Origin: Anthopleura xanthogrammica
Lineage: Eukaryota > Cnidaria > Anthozoa > Actiniaria > Actiniidae
Length of the DNA stretch: 64,000 nt
Assembly: GCA_964019055.1 (NCBI GenBank)
Contig: OZ025211.1
Location: forward strand, 14,956,082-15,020,081
Direction of reading: 5' to 3'
Below, piece after piece: positions 36,417-47,300 of this stretch. The number at the start of each line of letters is the position of its first letter. Position 1 is the first letter of the stretch. Under the pieces are notes generated by a model. The model was not told where the DNA came from. It saw only the letters and a list, made by a program, of their open reading frames with translations, and did not search any database. Both the position numbers and the translations under genes were made by a program.

Positions 36417-38060
36417 TTGCTTTTTTAAAATAACTAACTTTTCGAGAGAGAAAAAAAATGACGTGAGCATGTATTATGCTCTCATAAAACATGGCTTTTT
36501 GACCAATCAGAGCGCGCGTAATATCAAAGTTATTTTATAAATGCATTTAGCATATATATTTGAAAAACCTATGTTACGATATCAAATTAAAATTTCTATC
36601 TGTGTTTTACCGGGTATTTTAAAAGACCCTACATCCTGACAAAATGCGATTTTCTGATTTCATTGTAGTTCATGGAATATATATATTTTTTAACATTTTT
36701 TTAGGAATAAATAGTGTAAATCATTTCACTGAGCTTTTTAAAAACGGTCAGTTATTTTTGTGATTTAGCAAGAATTCTTGTGCACTTTCACTTCCATTTC
36801 GGTGGAATGAGCCTCTGAAACTATCTTATTTCTATGCTAATTACCATCTTCAGCAATCAAAGTCTGTAAGTTTACGAGACACAGGTATCCCAGAGAAATC
36901 CCATGACAGCACTTGCGTTACTAGTTCAGATTTATGTAAGCAGCTGATAAGCAGCGATCAAGCATAAAGGTCAACTACAGGAAGCGAATGTATAGCATAA
37001 TTATTCCTTCACTGCAGATTGCTCGCTGCAGACAACGCCATCTTAGTACAGATATTTCGACGAAAATATCTCCCACTATCAGAAAACGTGTTTGATTTTC
37101 TAATACCAAACTTTCTCAGGATGAGTGTTAGTCAAGTAACTATTATCTCTCGTTACGTTCTTGGTTTCATCGGTGGAATGTTTTTACTTTCTTGCGTAGG
37201 TATGTTGATTAGATAATGATTTACTCATGATTGCAATTTTCGATTCTTATAGTTTCTTCAAAGTGCACTGAAAAATGTTCAAAGCTGGTCGAAGTTCGAG
37301 TTCATAAACTTAATTAATATTCCTTAAAGAAAATACTTCTAAGTCCATTATGCGGGCAGGATTAGTGCTAGTGCTTACATACAAGCTGAGTCAACTGATC
37401 TTTTCTTATTCAATTCATCTTCAAATTTATGCTACTGCCAAAATGGGTTTATTTACAGAAATCAAAAGAATAACCATTTTTTTCAGATTTTTATGCCTGA
37501 AGGTTAAAGTATAACTGATAAACTGAATATAATTTATTAACTGTCCTCCAGACACAACAGCTTATTTTACTCGTTTTCCACCAAATGTTTTATACGTATC
37601 TAGTGGAGGAACAGCCAGGTTGGTGTGGGACTACCATGTGGACAACAGATTGTGGGAGTTTAAAAGTGAATCCCCTGTATGGTATTTCACCAACCAGGCA
37701 ACACATACTGAGAGTATAATTGGTGCTGACGACAGGGAAACTAATAACTGGAGTTTTGTCATCAAGAGAGTAACATGTCCACCAAGATTAATGAACCCTG
37801 ATCGAGTAAGCAGAGAGTCCAATGCTACTCTGGTCATTACTGATGTGACTACTGCTGATAACGGGATATATAAATGTGGTCTACAACCTAAGACAGGCCC
37901 TATACAACACCAAGTACAACTAGTAGTCACAGGTAACCTTGATTTGATTTACATAAACTTTTACTTATTAAAAGTAATAAAATTCCTATTTTAGTTCGTC
38001 CATCATTTCTACCAAGTCACCCAAACAACACATACCAGATTATCGAAGGACAGGATTTAA

Positions 38061-38694
38061 GGTGTTTCCCAGTAGTTTTTTATTGACCACACTTCTCATG
38101 TTCATCTAGCGAATTGAAAACCTTTTCCTGGTCTGATCAAAATGAATTTTACACCAGACATCAAGCATAGATGGAAGTTTTGATTGATGTCAATTTCAAC
38201 TCGATCGGCGTTTCCATGGCAAAGAAAAAGTTTTCACAAATGTCGCTTTCAGGAAAGGTAAATAGATATTGTAGGTAACGTTTAGCAGTAGTTTGACATT
38301 ATTTTGCGAACGTGAAGGATTTTTTTGTTCTGCTATAGTTTCCAGTATCATAATAAGCGGTCACAGAATGTTTTTGCGATTTATTCGAAATCGCTCTAAT
38401 CCAACCCTCTAATTATCATCTGAATAGGTGTGCCTGAATGCGAAGTTTAGCATGTATATAGTCATTTTTCTTAAGCTCATCGAAAACGGGAGATATTCAA
38501 GGAAAACTGATTTCAACGATCATTGTTTTCCGTTGCCATGGAAACGCCGATCGAGTTGAAATTGACATCAATCAAAACTTCCATCTATGCTTGATGTCTG
38601 GTGTAAAATTCATTTTGATCAGACCAGGAAAAGGTTTTCAATTCGCTAGATGAACATGAGAAGTGTGGTCAATAAAAAACTACTGGGAAACACC
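38061..38694. mobile_element. TTAA-flanked MITE, 634 bp, inside the Ig2 exon of copy 5
   Basis: Terminal inverted repeats of about 160 bp start GGTGTTTCCCAGTAGTTTTT. TTAA flanks at 38057-38060 and 38695-38698 form the target duplication: other copies read GATTTAATG or GATTTGAAG at this point. The near-identical long arms suggest recent insertion. No transposase is encoded, so it depends on an enzyme in trans. Confidence 0.88.
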
Positions 38695-39836
38695 TTAAAG
38701 ATCAACTGCACAGCTATTAGTCCACCAGCACCGAACATCACGTGGGTGAATATCACAGATGGTAGTGTTGTTATCAGAACCCAAGGATCAGGAAGTGCTG
38801 TACTGCATATAGATAACATTAGACGATACCATGCTGGATTATATGAGTGTCAAGCTAAGAACAACCCAAATGAGAATGCAACCACTACATGGACAAGTGT
38901 AACAGTCTACTGTGAGTGTTTACCAAATAATGTAAAAAAATTGTCTAAATTTATCCATACTTTGAAATGAAACAACCAAAAGTTGGGCTAATCAAGTGCT
39001 AAACAACAGATAAACTAGAATTTAGCATGTTAGATTTTGATGAGAAACGAAGACCGGAGAACTGGAAGAAAAACCATTATCCTCGTATCAAGGAAAAGAA
39101 CTAACAAACTCTACTCGCAAGACTCCCCAAGACTCCGATAGGAAGGCGAATCCATGCATTACCTCTACACCAACCTTCCCCTAAAAATATGCTGATAATC
39201 GATATCGACAGACGTCGCCAAAATTGTCCTGAAATTTGATTATCCTCACTGTATTCACCACGAATGATATTATTTTGAGAAACAAATATTCTGCATCCTT
39301 ATTGCCTTTATTATATCAAAAGTATATAGCAGAACATTGTTGAGAAAACTGAAGTGGTAACTAGCAACTCTAGTTTAAGGACATTACATTATGTTGTCCA
39401 GTATCCGGCAAGTGAATATTATAACCGCCCTGTCGGTATTGGGATATTAGGTAGAATATTGAAGGAATATTGAAGGAATATATATTTTTTATATTTTCAG
39501 TATAGCTTGTAGAGGCCGGTGCCCAGTATCCAACCACCTGACCCTATATCCGGTCACTGATAATATATAGCACAGTCGCAACAGCTTTAAATTGAAATAA
39601 CAAAAAGTCATCTTTTAAGGCAGCATTTTATCTTTATGGCTTCGACGATATTTGGAGTCTAGTCTTAAAACTAGAATACTAGTGGCAACCACATAAGAAG
39701 AAAGAAGCGTGGATGTGGAAGCGAATTATGAATGATGCTTGCTAGATATTTAGTTTCCATCCAATCATTCGTACTCGCACTCTCTTCAGAAGCCACTAGC
39801 GTTCTTCAGGTGAACTATCTTTAGTTGAAATACGAT

Positions 39837-39936
39837 ATGCGCGGGGAATTGCTCGTTGTTATTGCTGCTGCTGTTACTGTTTTAATTGTCTATTTTTGCG
39901 CAATTTTGAAACTTGTATTTAATATTTGTCTTCCAG
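39837..39936 (+). promoter_or_regulatory. Possible alternative first exon (signal-anchor) for copy 5
   Basis: Same layout as 3609-3708: an ATG, a hydrophobic leader, and an uninterrupted frame into the Ig3 exon. In copy 5 this start would bypass the damaged Ig2 exon. No transcript or promoter evidence is visible in sequence. Confidence 0.25.
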
Positions 39937-42900
39937 TCAAACCCGCTATTGATGAGTCTCAGTCCACTTCGAATTCGAAATCTAAATCATGGAATGGTAA
40001 CATTATTCGTCTGAGATGTTTTGCAACTGGTTTACCTGCACCACGAATATCTTGGTACAAACCATCAGGTCAGCAGATCACTAGAGGTGTCAACATTGTA
40101 CCCGGAGGTAGTGAGGTAACAGTACTGACAACTACTGACCAAGGGGACTATGGACAGTACAAGTGTCGCGCAACAAACATCCTTGCGAGTGATGAACACG
40201 TCATCGATGTCACTCAGCTGTGTAAGTTTTTTGAAAAACATTGTGAAAACAATTGTAAAGACTATTATTGAGCCATTCATTTTTCACTGATTTTATGCCT
40301 AGTCGAACCGATTACATTTCAAATAATTTTTGATGTTGTTGTGGTTTTGCTTGTTTGTTTTTTCTAGTTGCTCCTGGTCTTGTAACTATATCAATAACCG
40401 AACTAGATGCATCGTCCTTTACTGTGAGATGGACCAATCCTGCTGATGATGGTGGACTCGCAGTCACTGGTTACTTACTGGAAGTCAGTACCAAGCCACC
40501 AGTGATCACAGTGAATACCCATGCTGCGATAACTGGACTGAAAGTAAACACACACTACACGGTCAAAGTTTATGCCAGAAATATTGTTGGGTATGGAGCG
40601 GCATTTGCAAAAGCTATCAGAACGAAAACAATAGGTAAATGTATGTGCATATAATGCTACTGTAAGTCAGCAAATTTATGATAATGGTACTTGCCAATCA
40701 TATAACAAAACTATATGAATGCAATTCATTACGTATTGAAAACAGCTCAGTATCAGATGGGCATTGTTCCATTTCTTAAACGAGATAAACCAGCACGCCC
40801 AGTGATAGGTATTGCAATCGCACTATTATCACTTTTGTGATTACCTTGAAATGCAGTTAAAGTGTCGTATTCTTTGTAGGCAAGCCTTCAATCCCACAGC
40901 TGTTAGCAGCTCTTCTTCAGCGGAAAGATTCGAAGCTCTCAGTTGTTTTGAGGTGGTCAAAACCGGATGACAATGGTGGCAATATAACGCGCTACACCAT
41001 CTACATGAAGGAAGTGAAACGAAAAGCAGATTGGATAAAGAATGATGATGTCAACGATCCCCATCAAGTCGTCTTTACAATAACAAAGAACCTTGTTTAT
41101 GGGAAAACATACATGTTTATAGTGACTGCATGGAACAAATATGGAGAAAGTGTGAAGGATGAAGAAAGTGCCAAAACTGTAAATACTACAGCAGACGAAA
41201 ACACTTCTACAAATGGTCTGTTTAAAAAAATGAAGTCACATAACTAAAACCAATATAAAATTCAATATGAACTTAGAGTGTATTTAATGAAACTAGCTTT
41301 TATATTCGATTTCACTTGCAATTAAGGATGTGGAGTGGGTTACGAATTTAAAAATAAAAATTAAGATGAAGAAAGTTAGAATGATTTCGTTTTATTTCTG
41401 CTGTTATGTAATTCTGTCATCATTAATTTACAATTCTTTTCTGATATCTCTTTTTTTTTCTTGTAATAGCAATAAAATATTGTATTGAAGAAGAATCAAA
41501 ATTTTGTAAGTAGAGAATCAATCTAAGATGAGGCAATAAGACGACATGCTCCCTGTTACGTGAAAAAAGATAATATAAATTAATTAAAAAAACATTCTTA
41601 GTGCACATACTTTTTAATCATGTATAACCTTTCGATTATTCATTTCTTGTCAGGCCTGGGTTCTGCAGTCTTTGGAGTCATTATTGCCATTTTTGTTCTT
41701 TCCCTTGGTTTCAACTTTCTACAATTTCTGTGCCTAAAACGAAGAGTCCAACTGAAAAGTAAGTTTTACCTATGATCAGTGTGAGTTACGTTTGAAGTAA
41801 CAAAATAAATTCGTTTTGAAATCAAAGGATTGCAAATGCTAATGGTCGCACAAAATATCTTGTTGTTAAACGTAATGCTCATTCATTCTTTTTTTTTAAC
41901 CTTTGCTTTTAGGTAGAAAAAAAAGACCAGCACAAATAAGGTAGAATAGGAAATAAAATAGCGAATGAGTGTGTTAATAGCGTGTTACATTTATGAAACA
42001 AGGGCATGAAATAACGAGAATGTTATTCAAACATTTGTTGCTTGTTGTTTGTGGTTGTTGTAGTTTATGTGTGTGTGTGTGTGTGGTTTATGCATGGTTA
42101 TATTTTGGTGCTGTGGTGTAAGCATAAAAATAAATTAATCTCATTTTTTTCATGATTGATTAAGAAAATCAAAGGAAGCTGCTGCTGGGGAAAGCTATGA
42201 AGTAAGTCATCTTTGTATTCATTATTTTGTGAATGCATTCTCTTACCCTTTTCACAACTTTTTTAATGTGTTAATTTTGCAGTATTTGATCCTTCATTTC
42301 CATTTTTTCAGAATGACTTCGAATTGGAAGACAAGATAACATCAGCAGAGACATCATCCCATGCGACCCGGCCTGTGCAAACAGAAAGAGAATATGAAAC
42401 CATTAAACAACCGAATCCTAACGAAGCCGGCTCTTCCAATGATACCAGTAATTATCAGGGACTCAATCTGTTGCCAAACACGTCTATTCAAGGGACACAT
42501 GGACCAGTGTACGAGCCCCTTCGTACAATATCTGTGGAACCCAGTATGCAGCATAATGATAATGAGCTACAACCATATGAACCCCTCAATATTAGGAACC
42601 AAAACACCGCCTATCAGTCCCTGCAGGGTAATAGCAAGGAGTCTGCAATATAAAGATGAGATCGAGAATAGTGAACATTCGATTGCATAAAATCATAATT
42701 ATCTACCAAAACATTTTAAAACCTTTTAAGTGAAGGCCTTGAATTATAATTATAATCTGAATTTAGCGTAATGTTTCTTGATACAAGAAGGAAAGAAAGA
42801 AAGAATGAATGAATTAAAGAAAAACACAATAAAACCAGGTGTGTCCAATTTTCGATATATATTTTCACATTTATGGCCTTTTTACTCTAAAAACATTCGC

Positions 42901-42992
42901 TGAATTAATTGGATGAAAAATAGTGACGTAGAGAAAAAGTGAGGCTAGAGAAAAAGTTAAATTAGACAGCAACTTTTGAAAAAAAATGCAAT

Positions 42993-43207
42993 TTATTATA
43001 TGATTATCAATGAAATACCTAAATTTCTCTATTTCAAAAATTTGATATTTTCACATGTGAAGCTATCATCACTATGGTAACGTACTTCTTATAGCAGAAA
43101 AAAAGCTTTCTTTTCTTTTTCATTGATAATTATATAATAAACAGAATATTACATGTGCGCTTGGAGATACGAATTTTATCTTCGCGTACCCATGTAATAT
43201 CCTCTAT
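42993..43207. mobile_element. 215-bp internally deleted relative of the 33.6-34.6 kb element
   Basis: Other copies read ...TGCAATATCTTATC... here; this copy has the insert between TGCAAT and ATCTTATC. Its ends TTATTATATGATTATCAATG and ...CATGTAATATCCTCTAT match the two ends of the larger element in inverted order. Confidence 0.65.
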
Positions 43208-43849
43208 ATCTTATCTAGAATGTAAGTATATTCATGCTGGAATTATGTAATATCTTATATCCCAGTACATAATTTATTAAACTGAAAAGGTGTAGAATTG
43301 TCAGATTTTTTTATTTCCTCTACAACCAAAGAAGAACTTATTTGCAATGATAGCATGTCATTTGTGGTCTTACAAAGGTTAAACACTTAAGCAAATTAAT
43401 AAGCAACTTAAATAAAGTAGTTAGTATATCAAGTAATAAGGAAACCTGTGCTTATATATTCATCGACAATCGGTTTTGTTTTAGCTTAGAAAATATCCAA
43501 TGGTTATATTTTACAAAAAAATGGTTTTTGTCTTTGTTTTTTGTTGTTGTTTTTTTTATTTTATTTTTTTTGCTTCGAGTCAGGCTTCTTTCGTTTGTTT
43601 GCTTCATTCTTTCGTGAACTGTTTCATTATGCTGTAGCACCGTGTTACCTTTCAAAGGAAAAATAATAATTTGTCTAGTGTAATGTAGTTACATACGTCA
43701 CCTGATTATACGTATGAATTATGTGCATCAATTAAGTACTTGCAATAAAGACACGAGAGATACAACATCTAGTAATGCCCCTTTCCACAACTGCTTGTAA
43801 AAAAGGCAAATTTATGTTCAGAGCTTACTTTATTTATATGAAGTTGTAG

Positions 43850-44215
43850 AGTTAATGGGTTAAATTAAATACATAAGAAACACAGTGAAAGCGTGTCAGT
43901 TCTAGGTACGATTAGAGGATGTAGGCACGTGAAGCAAGATGTAAACTTATTGCACGTGACAAAGATGCCCTGGATGAAAAATAAAAGATAACTCCATCAT
44001 AATTGTTGCGTTACCACGTAAAACAGACATCAGTAAACAGAGTTAATGGGTTAAAATAAAATACATTGAGATGCACAGTGGTAGGGTGTCAGTTCTAGTT
44101 ACAATAAAAGGATGCAGGCACGTGAAACGGGAATTAATCGAAAGGCACGTGACATAGATGCCATGAGTGAAAAAATATTATAATTGTTGCGTTACCAAGT
44201 AAAACAGACAAACAC
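43850..44215 (+). promoter_or_regulatory. Duplicated CACGTG module upstream of copy 6
   Basis: Two tandem units as in copy 3, with CACGTG at 43926, 43953, 44119 and 44146. This is the fullest version in the window; the signal-peptide ATG is at 44389. A bHLH-type role is inferred only. Confidence 0.4.
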
Positions 44216-44388
44216 TGGAATGAAGTACAAGAGGTCAACCACAGCAAGCGAATGTGCATAATTAAAAGCACTCGTTGTTTCACTGAAGCAGAAAGACTCG
44301 CTGACAACACCATCTGTAAAGATTTCAAACAATATCCACCGTATCTGAAAAAAGTGTTAGATTTCTGAATGCCAAATTAATTCTCAGG

Positions 44389-47300
44389 ATGAGTATTGGT
44401 CAGGATCCAACCATTTCCTTTACCATTCTTGGTTTCATCGGTGGATTGTTATTGCTTCCTTGCTTAGGTAAGTCGTTTAGTTAATTCTCATTAATTTACT
44501 TATGTAGTTATGTTGTGTTGTACGTTCCTCAGTGGTTCTTAATTTCAACAAAGTGCATCAATTAATATTTAAAGTGGTCGAGTTTTGAGTAGTGAGAGAA
44601 ATCCAGACTATCAAAACAGACTCAAACATTGCAGATCAAAAGGTTCAAAGCAGTAGCACTGCAATGTCTACACGTTTATAATCGATCGACGCATGCTGAT
44701 TCGACTGATCTTATTAAGTTCAGCCAACATTGTATGTGTTACCGTGACAATCGCTATATTTTACCCAAATTTAACGAAAAACGAATTGCTGAATGTCGAA
44801 TGATCGAAATCCAAGACCTTCATATAGGATCAGTCATTTTGATCATGAAGTAATACAGTATTAATTGAATGTTGCTGTCTTCCAGACACCACAGGTCGCT
44901 TCACTCGTTTTCCACCAAATGTTTCTTTCGTATCTAGTGGACGAACAGCCAGGTTTGTGTGGGACTACCATGTGGATAACAGATTGTGGGAGTTTAAAAC
45001 TGAATCCCCAGTATGGTATTTCACCAACCAGGCAACACACAGTGAGAGTATAATTGGTGCTGACGACAGGAGAACCAATAACTGGAGTTTTGTCATCAAT
45101 AGAGCAACATGTCCAGCAAGATTAATGAACCCTGATCGAGTAAGCAGAGAGTCCACTGCTACTCTGGTCATTACTGATGTGACTACTGCTGATAACGGGA
45201 TATATAAATGTGGCCTGCAGTTTAAAGCAGGGAACACTATGCAACACCAAGTACACCTTGTAGTCACAGGTAAACTAAATGAACTTATAAATAAGATAAA
45301 TAAATAAATCTTTTTTTTTATAGTGAAATACAAATTCAGTCAATGAATACAAGCTTCCATTAGGCCACTTTACAAATGAGCAAGGGATTGCATGAAAAGA
45401 TCGAGAATTATTGGCTTTTAAAAGTGTCAAAAATTTACAAAGAATGTATGGTTACAGGGGACAACCGTGTAACTCTGTTTCTTTTTAACGAAACGTTTTA
45501 ACGAAACTTTGTTATATACCAACTATCAAAGTCCATTTTTCTCGTACTCTAATTGGACGAGAGCTTATCACGTGAACGTGAACAAGTTTCCATGTTTCCC
45601 CGGCAACGGCTCACAGCGGGCAATAATATATTTTCGATCAGGAAATAACAAAACCGGAAGTGATTTCCCTGGAAACCTAACTTTTTCTTAGTTTATAATG
45701 TCAAATATTTAAAAAATCAAATATTTTTTTATGTTTTTTGACAGTTGGTATATAACAAAACGCTTATTGACTGCACTCGCTCCCAGTCTCACATCGAATT
45801 ATTTTCAAGATTCACCTTTCGACCTTCAAGTGCCTTGTGGTGTATTTATATCTAATGTGTTTCAGTGCGCCCGTCATTCCTATCAAGTCACCCAGTCAAC
45901 ACATACCAGGTTATCGAGGGACTGCATAAAAAATATACACTACTATTTTAAGATATAATTTTTGTAGGCATATGGTTTTCGTCTTCAAAAGGTGCCAAAA
46001 AAGTGGCTCGCAACTTGAATATCAAATGTTAGGTTGAAATACTGAATCAGAGCCAATCCTTAGTTATGATAAACATATTCTATTTCAGTCCACCCAACAT
46101 TCCTACCAAGTCACCCAAACAGCACATACAAGATTAACGAGGGACAGGACATAAAGATAAGCTGCACAGCTATTGGTCCTCCAACACCAAACATCACGTG
46201 GGTGAATGTCACAGATGACAGTGTTGTTATCAAGAGCCAAGGATCAGGAAGTGCTGTACTGCAGATAGATAACATTAGACGATACCATGCTGGAGTATAT
46301 GAGTGTCAGGCTAAGAACAACCAAAATGAGAATGCAACCACTACAAGGACAAGTGTAACAGTCTACTGTGAGTGTTTACCAAATAATGTATTAAAAAATT
46401 AAATTAAACAACTCAAAGTTAGGCTGATCAAGTGCTCAACAATAGATAAGATTAGAATGTAGCATGTTAGATTTTGATGACAAAGGAAAACCGGAGATAA
46501 CCAAATGGGTTAATGCGTCACCCTCTTTTAATGTATTGTATACACGTTATTTAAACATGGCGGCCGCGCGCGGTTACTTAGCACTTGATACATGAAATCG
46601 AGGCTCAGACTTGTACGATCATATTTCAAAATGGCGGATTTCAAAGCAAGAAGTGGAGCCTCTGGCTTTTATTGCTGCAGTTTTAACTGTAATTCAGCTC
46701 AGTATATCGATGGAAAGTCAACAGGCATTCACTTCTTTAAATTCCCCAGTGAAGGCCGCGACAAGAGAAAGAAACAGCGCTGGTGCAATCTAATTAAACG
46801 CCAGGATGGGAAAGATAACTTCGTCGTTACTTCAACAACAAGAGTTTGCGAGAAGCATTTTAATCCAGACGACATTAAGAAGGATTTTGGTGGGCAGTGG
46901 AGACTTAAACCAAATGCAGAGCCTTCTGTTTTTTCCTGGTCCAAAGAAATAAATCAGCGAAATCCTCCTAAAAGAAGAATGGATGTTTTACCAAATAGAA
47001 GGGCTATTAAGTCTACTAAGGTATTGGAAACGAGTCAAACATTGCATGGATATGTTGAAGAAGAGTGTTCTACATCTAATAATAACTTTTTTGAGAACAA
47101 AATGATTGATGCAGAAGTTGAAACTGAAGCTGAAAGCGTTATAACGAATTTGAATCGAAGAGTAACTGAATTAGAGGAGGAAAACAATAATTTAAAACAA
47201 AAAGTTTTTGAGGAAACATTTTGCACAGAACTTATAAAAGACAGAGAAGATCTTATAAAGTTTTATACAGGATTCCCCAATTGGGACCGGATGGAAATGA

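Larger units (their letters stand above)
31619..37120. other. Repeat-filled intergenic region between copies 4 and 5
   Basis: From about 31935 to 36715 the usual spacer is replaced by unrelated sequence with several inverted-repeat elements (32352-32492, 33578-34580, 34859-35355, 36259-36416). The class A upstream block resumes near 36720, without its hairpin element. Apart from the recombinase-like relic at 33978-34390, no gene is supported. Confidence 0.6.
37121..42653 (+). pseudogene. Receptor copy 5: Ig2 exon split by a TTAA-flanked element
   Basis: Exons: 37121-37199, 37552-37932, 37995-38060 plus 38699-38911 (one Ig2 exon split by an insertion), 39937-40221, 40368-40634, 40880-41215, 41470-41505, 41654-41758, 41913-41940, 42165-42201, 42312-42653. 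Without the 634-bp insert and one TTAA, the Ig2 exon is exactly 279 nt, as in the other copies. Read through, the insert gives a stop about 12 codons in. Skipping the exon keeps frame and would give an Ig2-less receptor of about 631 residues. All other exons are open, with YETI, YQGL, YEPL and YEPL-x8-YQSL in the tail. AATAAA is at 42828. Either a recently broken gene or one surviving by exon skipping. Confidence 0.75.
42654..44388. other. Intergenic region between copies 5 and 6
   Basis: 3' UTR of copy 5 with AATAAA at 42828, the shared downstream block interrupted by a 215-bp element (42993-43207), then the class B upstream block with both CACGTG units. No gene supported. Confidence 0.6.

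Noticed and set aside
45509..45958. Two 60-75 codon frames in intron 2 of copy 6
   Set aside because: They fall in the small MITE and relic exon; no conservation or domain supports them.
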